Assembly: GCA_964451365.1 (NCBI GenBank)
Contig: CAYVIB010000018.1
Span: 30,842-94,841, forward strand
From: CAYVIB01 sp964451365
Lineage (GTDB): Bacteria; Pseudomonadota; Gammaproteobacteria; Pseudomonadales; Cellvibrionaceae
Length of the DNA: 64,000 nt
Direction: 5' to 3'
Shown here piece after piece: positions 18,330 through 27,138 of the stretch. The position numbers and the translations under genes are program-made. A model generated the notes under the pieces. That model was given only the letters and a program-made list of their open reading frames with translations, ran no database searches and was not told where the DNA came from. Positions within the stretch are counted from its first letter, which is position 1. Every line of letters begins with the position of its first letter.

Positions 18330-19303
18330 ATGTCGCCCACCACTTCACCTGAAAATGAGCCGGCCGAAACCCTGATTTCCGAAATAGAAATTGAGCGGGC
18401 GGTGGCGCGTGGGGCGCATAATTATTTTGAAGCGTGCCGGCGAGATATTCCCGGTTTTGTCGATCGTCATTTTCGTTATCCCGGTGTAATTGCAACCAAC
18501 CGTGTGGCGCTTGGGTGGGATATAGCGCGCGCGCCCCTTAATCTCCTGTGGGCACCTGTTTATGCGACAGTCAGCATTATTAAATTCCTGGCAAGATCCG
18601 GGCGGGGACAAAAATACTCTGATTTTCTCGCTGGTATCCCTGCCGGATTCACCACGCGGGTGCAACGCCACATTGCAAGTTTGATAAAGCAGGAACTTCT
18701 CCAGTACGGGCAGGCGGGAAAATCACTGAACGATTATATCGTCCAGTCCCTGGAAGAGGTTTATCAATGCCGCACCAAAACCGGAATCGATCACCAGCGG
18801 TTTCAAACCCTGATCGCACCGATACTGGCGGATTCCCTTATCCAGTACCAGGTAACGCGTACAGCGGCCGCGGATATCGGCAACGCCCTTTCCTGCACGG
18901 TTCTCGGTGCCTTCGCGTTTAAAAAATTCACCCCGGGCGGAATAGGCGTGGCACTCGTGCTGGCGTCCATGCTTGCTGAAACCCTGGCCGCGCGGGACTT
19001 TATTTTGGCGAGGCGTTGGGCAGGTTGTATTACAGCTGGTTTCCGCCACAGCCGTCGTTTGCTTTGTCCGCGGGTTCAATTTTATCGGTTATGATGCTGC
19101 TTGCCGCCGTGGCTGCACTGTCGGGGATAATGACCGACCCGGTCCAGGCCCGCATGGGGCTACACCAACGACGCCTGCGAAAAATGCTGGATCACCTGGA
19201 GCGGGATTTTATCAACCGGACCCGCAATGGTTTTCGACCCAAAGACCAGTTCGTTGCCCGTATTCTGGATGCCTTTGATATGATCAGGTCGGGGTTGGTC
19301 TAA
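18330..19303 (+). pseudogene. DUF6635-like membrane-associated protein, interrupted by a frameshift
   Basis: Two overlapping frames together make one protein. The first (18330-19094) runs from MSPTTSPENEPAE through ARGAHNYFEACR, FVDRHFRYPG and ALGWDIARAPLNLL to a hydrophobic helix (CTVLGAFAFKKFTPGGIGVALVLA). It then turns into unlikely sequence after AARDF. The second frame continues sensibly from about nt 19000 (FGEALGRLYYSWFPPQPS), with another hydrophobic segment and an Arg-rich tail ending at 19303. A single-base indel near 18998-19015 explains it, either a real mutation or an assembly error. The family has no known function. Confidence 0.7.
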
Positions 19304-19316
19304 ACATTTCATTGTC

Positions 19317-20513
19317 ATGAATGGCAAGAAAAATTACACCGTACCGGAATCACTAATTGTAAACAAAGACATGGCAAAATCTTCCTTGTTACTCCAACAG
19401 CGCGCCACACGCCTGGGATTTTTTATAGCCGGCTTTGCTATTGCGGCCTGGGCCCCGTTGGTGCCCTACGCAAAAGCGCGCGCGAATTTAAGTGAAGATA
19501 CACTCGGTCTTCTGCTTCTCTGCCTCGGGATTGGCTCCATTATCGCCATGCCGGTTGGCAGCGCCTGTGCCGTGCGCTTTGGCTGTCGCCGTGTGTTTTT
19601 TATTTCGACCCTTCTCCTGTGCCTGGCATTGCCGCCCCTGGCTGCCGTTTCAGGTTTCGCCGGACTTGCGCTGGCATTGTTTGTTTTCGGAGCGGGCCTG
19701 GGTTCGCTGGATTGTGTGATGAATATGCAGGCAATTGTTGTGGAGCGTTTGAATGACCGGCCATTGATGTCCGGCTTTCACGCGCAGTTCAGTCTTGGTG
19801 GTATTGCCGGAGCGTTGGGTGTGAGCGCGATTTTAAGCATCGGCGTTTCCCCCGTGGTTGCCTTATTTGGTGTTGTTGCCCTTATCGTGGCGGTAATGGC
19901 AGTGGCAATGCCGCATATGCTCGTCAAAGTACACGAGGGTACGGGTAAACTTTTCGCTTTCCCCCACGGAATCGTTGTCCTTTTCGGGGCGATATGTTTT
20001 GCCTCGTTTCTGGCCGAGGGTGCAATACTGGACTGGAGTGCAGTTTTCCTTACCGAGGTTCAAGAAATGCAAACTTCTATGGCGGGGCTGGGCTACGCGG
20101 CGTTTGCCGCGGCCATGACGACCGGTCGCTTGACCGGCGACGCCCTGGTTCATAAATTCCGCTACCGGGCAATGTTGGCAGCGGGTGCCGCCTGCGCCGC
20201 GACAGGGCTTACCGTGGCCTCGCTGTCATCCTGGTGGTTGATGGCCTTGTTTGGCTATGCCCTGGTGGGTTTCGGCTGCGCTAACATCGTTCCGATTATG
20301 TATTCTCTCGTAGGTCGACAGAACGTGATGTCGCAAAGTGCCGCTGTCGCTGCTATTACCACCATGGGATACGCCGGCATGCTTGTTGGGCCGGCACTTA
20401 TCGGTTTTGTTGCCGAGCTTGCCGGCCTGCCGGTTTCGTTTATGATCGTTGCGTTGATGCTGTTTGCAGTGTCGATAGTCGCAATTGTATTGAAACGTTT
20501 TTTCTATCATTAA
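19317..20513 (+). CDS. MFS transporter, YbjJ-like
   Basis: Twelve hydrophobic segments are visible, with the MFS pattern AAWAPLVPYAKARANLSEDTLGLLL at the start and VRFGCRRVFF after helix 2. The repeated GG-rich loops and FGCANIVPIMYSLVGR resemble the YbjJ-type inner-membrane transporters. Substrate unknown. The ATG at 19317 gives a short hydrophilic leader; ATG 19371 (MAKSSLLL) is an alternative start. It begins 14 bp after the frameshifted DUF6635 gene, so the two may share a transcript. Confidence 0.85.
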   Translation: MNGKKNYTVPESLIVNKDMAKSSLLLQQRATRLGFFIAGFAIAAWAPLVPYAKARANLSEDTLGLLLLCLGIGSIIAMPVGSACAVRFGCRRVFFISTLLLCLALPPLAAVSGFAGLALALFVFGAGLGSLDCVMNMQAIVVERLNDRPLMSGFHAQFSLGGIAGALGVSAILSIGVSPVVALFGVVALIVAVMAVAMPHMLVKVHEGTGKLFAFPHGIVVLFGAICFASFLAEGAILDWSAVFLTEVQEMQTSMAGLGYAAFAAAMTTGRLTGDALVHKFRYRAMLAAGAACAATGLTVASLSSWWLMALFGYALVGFGCANIVPIMYSLVGRQNVMSQSAAVAAITTMGYAGMLVGPALIGFVAELAGLPVSFMIVALMLFAVSIVAIVLKRFFYH

Positions 20514-20534
20514 AAAGGGCGCCGAAGCGCCCTT
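20511..20534 (-). terminator. Terminator of the outer-membrane barrel gene
   Basis: Read on the minus strand, AAGGGCGC-TTCG-GCGCCCTT forms an 8-bp stem with a stable TTCG loop, followed by TTTTA. It lies 25 nt past the stop of the gene at 20559-21092 and also sits just after the convergent MFS gene. Confidence 0.85.
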
Positions 20535-20558
20535 CCAGTTGCAAACACGCACTAAAAA

Positions 20559-21092
20559 TTAAAATGTAATAGTGCCGCTTACCGATACCATCGAAAGATC
20601 ATCCACCTCGTCCACATCAAACGTTTCATACTCGGCCCGTACGGAGAATGACGTCAGGTAAACCTTTGCGCCCACGCCCCAGCTGTTGGTGGATTCGGAA
20701 TCGTCGAAGCTAAAATCCCCCAGGTCGGCATCCACTTCGACATCGGAATACCCCAGTTTGGCGAAAACGCCGATCAGCCCGAAGTTCAAACCCGCCACGC
20801 CGTAGACGTTGAAGGCGGTGGCATCGGTTTCGACCGCGCCGCCGGCGGTCTCAAAGGTGCCGAAATCCCGGTAATCCGCTTCCACCGCAAGATCAATTAG
20901 TGGCACCAAACCAAAATTGTAGCCGGCCAAAATTTTGTATCCAGTGGCCTCCTCATCAAAATCAACGTCCTGGATATCGATTTCAACCTTGGATTGGCCA
21001 ATACCGCCACCGATATAGACACCGCTATCGGAACCGGCCCAGGAAGCAGTTGCGGTTAATAACAAGGGAAGTGAGATAAATAACTTTTTCAT
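20559..21092 (-). CDS. Small outer-membrane beta-barrel protein
   Basis: A clear signal peptide (MKKLFISLPLLLTATASWA) is followed by GVYIGGGIGQSKV and alternating hydrophobic strands typical of the eight-strand OmpA-like/OMP_b-brl barrels. The sequence is rich in Asp and Glu in the loops (DIQDVDFDEEA, DLGDFSFDDSES) and ends in VSVSGTITF, with the C-terminal Phe used for outer-membrane assembly. Size (177 aa) fits the family. Function not determined. Confidence 0.85.
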   Translation of the reverse strand: MKKLFISLPLLLTATASWAGSDSGVYIGGGIGQSKVEIDIQDVDFDEEATGYKILAGYNFGLVPLIDLAVEADYRDFGTFETAGGAVETDATAFNVYGVAGLNFGLIGVFAKLGYSDVEVDADLGDFSFDDSESTNSWGVGAKVYLTSFSVRAEYETFDVDEVDDLSMVSVSGTITF

Positions 21093-21449
21093 ACGCTAAT
21101 CCTTTTACTTAAAGTGAGAAGTTTAAATCGATCGGCGATAGCCTTTCTTGTCGTACATCTTCTTGCTCAATTCGACCCGTCCGTGTCGTAGTTATTGTTG
21201 GCCCGGTATTATGCGTTTTCGGAACCGCGCCTATCAAGCCCGGGGGTTTGCCGATGTGGGTTTTTGCCGGCTGGATCGCAATCCCCCTTTATCGGCTTTA
21301 CCCTTATTTCTTGCCAATTGTTTTCACAATGTAGCGTGCCCGGGTCGGATTGTGAAAGATTATGACATCGCATCGATTGCGCAGGTTTTGAACAATAGCT
21401 TTTGCTACTATTCTCATGAAGCACAAAAGAACGAACACGGAAATCGCCT
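21093..21449. other. Divergent intergenic region before the RND operon
   Basis: About 360 bp separate the barrel gene from the RND operon, so both promoters should lie here. I could not assign a convincing -35/-10 pair. Short ORFs on both strands have no support. Confidence 0.4.
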
Positions 21450-22652
21450 ATGTTGAAGAAATTTTTCCTGCCCGGTGGAATACTGCTAGCCGGGACACTT
21501 GCCATTGTGGTGCTGGTCGTCGCCAAACCGAAACCGGAAGCCAGTCCGCCCGCGGACGAGCCCGCGCATGTCAAAGTGGCGGTGGCGCGGGCCAACCCGC
21601 AAACCGTTGCGCTGGCGGTTAACGCTCACGGAACCGTCTCGCCCAAACGCGAAATTGATCTGGTGGCCCAGGTGTCCGGGCAGATTGTAAAAGTCGAGCC
21701 CGCGTTTGTGGACGGCGGTTTCTTCTCCCGTTCGGAGGTGTTGATTCAAATCGACGATCGGGATTACCAGGTTGCCCTGTTGAATGCCCAGGCCCGGCTG
21801 GCGGAGGCCGAGCGGTTACTGGCGGAGGAAGAAGGCCGAAGTCTGCAGGCCAAGCGCGAATGGCGCGACCTGGGAAACCGGAACGCGAATGAACTGTTCC
21901 TGCGAAAGCCTCAACTGGCAGCGGCGCGGGCGCAGCTGGCTTCCGCCAGGGGAGACGTTGAAATGGCGGAGCTGAACCTTGAGCGAACCCTGATTCATGT
22001 ACCGTTCGATGGTCGGGTGAAACAGGTTCACGCCGATCTCGGCCAGTTCGTTTCAGTCGGCACGCGACTGGCCACGGTGTATGACTCCACCGTGGTGGAA
22101 GTGCGTGTTCCCCTGACGGAAAAGCAGGCCGGGCTGATCGACCTTCCCCTGACCCGTTCACAGGATGCGGGCCTTGCCGCGGAAGCGGAACCTTTCCCTG
22201 AAGTAACCATTAAAGGCAGTGTCGCCGGCAGGAATCACCAGTGGCGGGGACATCTCACCCGCACGGACGCGTTTGTGGATGCCGGCTCGCGTATGTATTA
22301 CGCCGTTGTCGAAGTGGCCGAACCGTTTGCCGAGGTTCCCCTGTTGCCGGGCCTGTTTGTCGAGGCGATTATCGCCGGCAAGGAATTAAATAATGTGGCA
22401 GTGTTGCCGAGGTCGGCCCTGTATGAATTGGATCGGATACTGATTGTTGACAACGAAAACAAAACCGTCAGCCGCACCGTGGAGGTGCTGCGCAAGTCGG
22501 ATACGCATGTATGGGTACGGGCTGATTTTGCGGAAAACATGTTTATATCCACGGAAAAACAATCGCTGACGCCGACAGGAACCATTGTCGATCCGATAGT
22601 TGCTTCGAACAGCAATACGGATTTGGCAGCAGCTGCTCCGGTGAAGGAGTAG
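21450..22652 (+). CDS. RND efflux periplasmic adaptor (membrane fusion protein)
   Basis: An N-terminal signal anchor (LLAGTLAIVVLVVAK) precedes the HlyD/AcrA plan. The plan shows a beta-barrel and lipoyl half (GTVSPKREIDLVAQVSGQIVKV), a helical hairpin (ALLNAQARLAEAERLLAEEEG to ARGDVEMAELNLERT) and the second lipoyl half (IHVPFDGRVKQVHADLGQFV). The stop is 4 bp before the permease start, so the two are one operon. There is no outer-membrane TolC partner gene adjacent; the cell presumably supplies one from elsewhere. Confidence 0.93.
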   Translation: MLKKFFLPGGILLAGTLAIVVLVVAKPKPEASPPADEPAHVKVAVARANPQTVALAVNAHGTVSPKREIDLVAQVSGQIVKVEPAFVDGGFFSRSEVLIQIDDRDYQVALLNAQARLAEAERLLAEEEGRSLQAKREWRDLGNRNANELFLRKPQLAAARAQLASARGDVEMAELNLERTLIHVPFDGRVKQVHADLGQFVSVGTRLATVYDSTVVEVRVPLTEKQAGLIDLPLTRSQDAGLAAEAEPFPEVTIKGSVAGRNHQWRGHLTRTDAFVDAGSRMYYAVVEVAEPFAEVPLLPGLFVEAIIAGKELNNVAVLPRSALYELDRILIVDNENKTVSRTVEVLRKSDTHVWVRADFAENMFISTEKQSLTPTGTIVDPIVASNSNTDLAAAAPVKE

Positions 22653-22656
22653 AAAA

Positions 22657-25600
22657 ATGAAAGGGCTGATCAAGTGGTTTGTCGACAATCCCATCGCTGC
22701 CAACTTGCTGATGATTGCCATGCTCATCGGCGGATTCTCCAGCTATGGTGTCATAAAAAAAGAAACTTTTCCCACGTATGAAGGCAATCGCATAAACGTT
22801 GCAATGGCCTGGCCTGGCGCGGCCGCCAGCGAGGTCGAACAACAGATTGTTGTACGCATAGAGGAAGCGATTGCGGATTTGCCGGGTATTTTCCAGATTA
22901 CGTCTGAATCGCGCCAGGGTTTTGGCAGAGTCAATATCGAAGTGACCGAAGGCTTCGATGTGCGTGAGCTGCTTAACGACATCAAAGGCCGGGTGGATGC
23001 GATCAACACCTTTCCTGTCTCCGCTGAACGCCCCGTTATCCAACAGGATATTTACCGTGAATTTCTGATGTGGATGGCTATCTACGGTGATGTTGACCGT
23101 CGGGTTTTAAAAGATCTGGCGTATCGGATACGCGATGAAATGACGGTGCTCGAAGGCATATCGGAGGTTGTCATCTCCGGGCTGAGGGAGGATGAAGTCG
23201 GTATCGAAGTATCGGAGGAAATGCTTCGCCGTTACAACCTAAGCTTCAATGAAGTAGCCAGCGCCATTCGCCAGACCTCAGTCAATGTTCCCGCCGGCAC
23301 CATCAAGTCCAGTAACGGCGACATTCAAATTCAAACCCGCGCACAGGCTTTTAACGAAGAGGATTTTTCCAAGGTTGTGGTTCGCAGCCATCCCGACGGC
23401 GGCCAATTACGGCTAAGCGATATTGCGGTTATCAAGGACGGTTTTTCCGAGCAGTATGTCGACTTCACCATGAACGGCAAACCCGGTGTGAACATGGAAG
23501 TGAAGATGAGCGACGACCCGCTTTTGTTTGAAGGCACAAAAAATGCGCGTGAGTATGTTGAAAACCTGCGTCCGCTGCTGCCCGAAGGCGTGGAACTGAA
23601 AATTAATTTTGAAGCGAAAGATATTTTTGACAGCCGCTTTAGCCTGCTCAAGGACAACGCGCTAAGCGGTCTGGTCCTTGTTTACATTATCCTGATGCTT
23701 TTCTTGCGTCCCATGCTTGCTTTTTGGGTGGTTGCGGGAATCGCTACCACTTTTGCCGGCGCCATCTGGTTGCTGCCGTACATGGATGTATCCATCAATA
23801 TGCTGTCCATGTTCGCGTTTCTAATGGTGCTCGGTATTGTTGTGGACGATGCGATTATTATCGGCGAAAGTATTTATCGCCATCAGCAACGCGGCGAGCA
23901 GGGACGACTCGCGGCATGGTCGGGTACCTATACGGTGCTCAATCCCGTGTTCCTGGCGGTTATGAGCACCATTATCTTTTTCCTGCCGATGATGGACGTC
24001 CCGTCGGATGTGCTTGTGTACACACGTTCCATTTTCATGGTGGTGCTCTTGTGCCTTCTGTTTTCCCTGTTCGAATCCATTTTTATTCTGCCATCGCACC
24101 TGTCACATATGAAGCCGGAAAAACCGAGTCGCTTCCGGCCGGTGCAAAAACTGGAGAAAGTACGCCTCTGGTTTTCCAGTCATATGGAAAGTTTTGCCCA
24201 GAATAAATATATGCCGGCATTGGAGGTGTTGCTTAAACGTAAAGGCAGTACCTTTTTAGCCTTCCTGTTTGTGTTTTTAATTGCTATTACCATGACTGCC
24301 ACCGGTTGGATTACCCGCAGTTTTTTCCCCAACGTGCCGCAACCGATGGTGATGGTGAATGTGACCTTCCCGGAAGGCTATTCCTATGACCGCACCAAGA
24401 CGATGGCCCAGTATGTACGGGATCAGGTGGATGTGTTGGCGGCGGACAGTGAGATGTTGGAAAAAAATGAAGGTAAACCGTTTATTCGTGAAGTCAACAA
24501 AGGGGTAAACGGTACGTCTTTCCATTTGTTTGTAGGGCTGACACCGGATGAGGAACGCTCCCTGCCGTCCGCTGATGTTGCGGAGAAACTTCGTGAGCTG
24601 ATCGGCCCGCTGCCGGAAGCGCAACAATACACCCTGAATGCGTCCCTGAGTGGCGGCGGCCCGGAAATTACGCTGAACCTGAACATGCTGGAAAGTTCGC
24701 GCGAGCTGCAGCAGGCCGCGGTGAATGACGTAACCAAAATTCTCGGTTCCTATCCCGGCGTGATAAATGTGCGCAGCAACCTGGATTCAGAACGCGCCGA
24801 AGTGGAAATCGAACTGAAGCCCTATGCTGAAACGTTGGGCATTACCCTGGGTGAAGTGGCGAGGCAGGTGCGCCAGGGTTTTTACGGTGAGGAAATCCAG
24901 CGCATTCCGCGCGGCAAGGAAGATGTTCGTGTTATGTTGCGTTATACCGCCGAGGAGCGCCAAACCCTCGATACGCTGGATCACATTCGGATTCGCGCGA
25001 GTGATGGCCGGGAAATACCGGTGGCGGAGGTCGCCAACATTAACCTGGTGCCGGGTCCGAGTACCATCCGCCGCGTGGACCGCAAGCGCAATATCACCAT
25101 TACCGCCGAAGTGACCGAAGGGCATGATGCCAACACAATCGTGACAGAAATGCTGGATGCCTATGGACCGCAGTGGAAGAAAGCCTATACTGGTTTCAAC
25201 CTCTCACGCGATGATGCATTGCGATCGCAGGAAGAATTCGGCGATAACTTTGGGATCAATTTCGTCAAGGTCTTTATCCTGTTGCTCGCCTTGTTTGCCA
25301 TTGCGTTCCGTTCCCTTTTCCAACCCTGGCTGGTCATGCTGGCCGTGCCGTTTGGATTTGTCGGCGCCGCGACAGGCCATTTAATTCTGGGCGTGGAAAT
25401 CAGCATCTTTTCCTTCTTCGGCTTGCTGGCCTGCTCGGGCGTGGTAGTCAATGATAACCTGGTGCTACTGGCCCGCATCAATCAGTTAATCGAGCGTGGA
25501 ACCGACACACTGGATGCCGTGCTGCACGCGGGGGTCGATCGATTCCGTCCCATTGTGCTGACTTCGCTTACCACGTTTATCGGCCTGCTGCCGATACTGT

Positions 25601-25812
25601 TCGAGCGTAGCTTGCAGGCACAGTTTCTCAAGCCGATGGTGATATCACTGTCTTTCGGGGTGCTGTTTTCCTCGATGGTCACGCTTTTCCTGGTGCCATG
25701 CTGCTATTACGGCGGATTCCGGTTGAAAGCACGTATCAGGAATTTCGTAAGCCGAAAATCCTCCTCCGCGGAAAACCAAACTGTTTTGCCGGAGTCCTCG
25801 GAGGCTGCCTGA
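22657..25812 (+). CDS. RND-family efflux permease
   Basis: The 1051-aa length, the N-terminal helix (NPIAANLLMIAMLIGGF), two large periplasmic loops and two six-helix bundles match the AcrB/HAE superfamily. The proton-relay helix 4 keeps the Asp pair in LGIVVDDAIIIGES (about residue 400). The sequence is closer to the widely distributed environmental RND group than to the drug pump AcrB, so the substrate is uncertain. Co-transcribed with the adaptor gene upstream. Confidence 0.93.
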   Translation: MKGLIKWFVDNPIAANLLMIAMLIGGFSSYGVIKKETFPTYEGNRINVAMAWPGAAASEVEQQIVVRIEEAIADLPGIFQITSESRQGFGRVNIEVTEGFDVRELLNDIKGRVDAINTFPVSAERPVIQQDIYREFLMWMAIYGDVDRRVLKDLAYRIRDEMTVLEGISEVVISGLREDEVGIEVSEEMLRRYNLSFNEVASAIRQTSVNVPAGTIKSSNGDIQIQTRAQAFNEEDFSKVVVRSHPDGGQLRLSDIAVIKDGFSEQYVDFTMNGKPGVNMEVKMSDDPLLFEGTKNAREYVENLRPLLPEGVELKINFEAKDIFDSRFSLLKDNALSGLVLVYIILMLFLRPMLAFWVVAGIATTFAGAIWLLPYMDVSINMLSMFAFLMVLGIVVDDAIIIGESIYRHQQRGEQGRLAAWSGTYTVLNPVFLAVMSTIIFFLPMMDVPSDVLVYTRSIFMVVLLCLLFSLFESIFILPSHLSHMKPEKPSRFRPVQKLEKVRLWFSSHMESFAQNKYMPALEVLLKRKGSTFLAFLFVFLIAITMTATGWITRSFFPNVPQPMVMVNVTFPEGYSYDRTKTMAQYVRDQVDVLAADSEMLEKNEGKPFIREVNKGVNGTSFHLFVGLTPDEERSLPSADVAEKLRELIGPLPEAQQYTLNASLSGGGPEITLNLNMLESSRELQQAAVNDVTKILGSYPGVINVRSNLDSERAEVEIELKPYAETLGITLGEVARQVRQGFYGEEIQRIPRGKEDVRVMLRYTAEERQTLDTLDHIRIRASDGREIPVAEVANINLVPGPSTIRRVDRKRNITITAEVTEGHDANTIVTEMLDAYGPQWKKAYTGFNLSRDDALRSQEEFGDNFGINFVKVFILLLALFAIAFRSLFQPWLVMLAVPFGFVGAATGHLILGVEISIFSFFGLLACSGVVVNDNLVLLARINQLIERGTDTLDAVLHAGVDRFRPIVLTSLTTFIGLLPILFERSLQAQFLKPMVISLSFGVLFSSMVTLFLVPCCYYGGFRLKARIRNFVSRKSSSAENQTVLPESSEAA

Positions 25813-25889
25813 TTTTACAGGCCGGGTGGCTAAAAATTCACAGGCCGTGCCAGGTCACGCCATGAAGCTGCACGTGGTTCGGAGGATAA

Positions 25890-26564
25890 TTGAACATTAA
25901 CAAAAGCAAAATTTTCGGCAACATTTTGCTGGTCATTATTTTGCTAATCATCACGCTCCCGATCTCGGTGGCCTTTGGTGGGTCCACCGGGAAACATGCC
26001 GAAGTTGATGTGTCCGCGGCTGACGCAATAACATTAAATATTCCTGTTGGCCAGCTCCGTATTTCGGGTATGACCGAGCCCACTATTCAAGCAGAGGCTA
26101 TGATTACGTGTAACCAGCACGATGGCATTAAATGTAATGATGATACGCTCGAAGACATTGCGTGGTCCTCCAGCATTGAGGGCGGTCATGCGCAGCTCAG
26201 TTTGACTCCGGCGAAAGCCGATCAATACGACGATCTGTCGATAGTGGTCAACGTCAGCGTCCCCGAAGGCAAAACACTGACGGTAAACCTGGATTATGGT
26301 GATCTTGAATTACAGGGAACGAACGCGTGCCTGGATGTGACGGTTAAGGCTGGAAACGTGAAACTGGGTTTGCGGGAGAAATCCCTGGCTTCGGTAGATC
26401 TTAAGGCGACGATTGGTGATGTGAGTTTGACAACCGCTACAGGGACTATTCATGGCAAGCGTTCAAAAATTGTCGGTGCCAGGCTTGAGTGGGACGAAGG
26501 TGTTGGAGTGTGCCAGGCACATGCGAAGGTTTCTGCGGGAAACATCGCGTTGACATTGAAATAG
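25890..26564 (+). CDS. Exported DUF4097-like beta-helical protein
   Basis: The start is TTG 25890 with a strong GGAGG (25881-25885). A 13-codon ORF (ATG 25862) ends inside the start region and might couple translation. The product has a signal anchor (IFGNILLVIILLIITLPISVAF) and repeated short beta strands (ITLNIPVGQLRISGM, LTVNLDYGDLELQG, VTVKAGNVKLGL, LKATIGDVSLTTATG) of the DUF4097/adhesin-like type. It follows the RND permease by 77 bp and may belong to that operon. Function unknown. Confidence 0.7.
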   Translation: MNINKSKIFGNILLVIILLIITLPISVAFGGSTGKHAEVDVSAADAITLNIPVGQLRISGMTEPTIQAEAMITCNQHDGIKCNDDTLEDIAWSSSIEGGHAQLSLTPAKADQYDDLSIVVNVSVPEGKTLTVNLDYGDLELQGTNACLDVTVKAGNVKLGLREKSLASVDLKATIGDVSLTTATGTIHGKRSKIVGARLEWDEGVGVCQAHAKVSAGNIALTLK

Positions 26565-26622
26565 AAGTAGAAAGCGCTTCGCCACGCAAGATTTTCCATT
26601 GCGCTGATTCCCGCGTTTGCAC

Positions 26623-26934
26623 TTACCGCCGTGGCCCGAATACTTCATGAATCCACCAGCGCAGGCCGACAAACAGAAAGCGCCAGTCGCGAAAAAATTC
26701 CGGTGGTTTTCTTTCGTAGGCGTGGCCGACAAACTGCAAAATCCAACCGATAACAAAAAGCAGTGCAAGCGGTGGCCACCATTGCGGCCGCCACAGCAAA
26801 AGTGGCAGCAACAAAATTGACAGGGCAATCATCGGAATGCCGACCCGATGGCAGCGCTGGTTAACGGGATGCTGGTGCGCTTTTGCATACTCGCCAATCC
26901 AGTCCCGCATGGATTTGTTGCTAAACAAGGCCAT
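26623..26934 (-). CDS. DUF962/Mpo1-like membrane protein
   Basis: This 103-aa protein carries the family signature HPVNQRCHRVGIPMI and two hydrophobic helices (IALSILLLPLLLW, LALLFVIGWILQFVGHAYE). It ends in FRDWRFLFVGLRWWIHEVF. Eukaryotic members (Mpo1) are dioxygenases acting on 2-hydroxy fatty acids and use conserved His residues; HPVNQxxH and GHAxE are present here. The reaction in bacteria is not established. Confidence 0.88.
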   Translation of the reverse strand: MALFSNKSMRDWIGEYAKAHQHPVNQRCHRVGIPMIALSILLLPLLLWRPQWWPPLALLFVIGWILQFVGHAYERKPPEFFRDWRFLFVGLRWWIHEVFGPRR

Positions 26935-27031
26935 GGTTAATCGATCAATTTTCCTTTAAAGCGGGTAAACATATAACCGGTCTACGTTGGTACCACCACT
27001 GGCAGCCGGTCATCACTCCCTAAGATTAGCA

Positions 27032-27062
27032 GAAAAACCCCCGGCAAAACGCTGCCGGGGGT
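27032..27062 (-). terminator. Terminator of the CBM2-propeller gene
   Basis: A 10-bp perfect stem (ACCCCCGGCA at 27037-27046 with TGCCGGGGGT at 27053-27062) is followed, on the minus strand, by TTTTTCT. It lies about 80 nt past the stop at 27139. Confidence 0.88.
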
Positions 27063-27138
27063 TGTCTTTATTGCTTATCTGCCTAGTTAAGGGCAGTGAC
27101 AGTTGCCCGTTCTTTAGCGTTGCTTGCCTGTCAAAACG

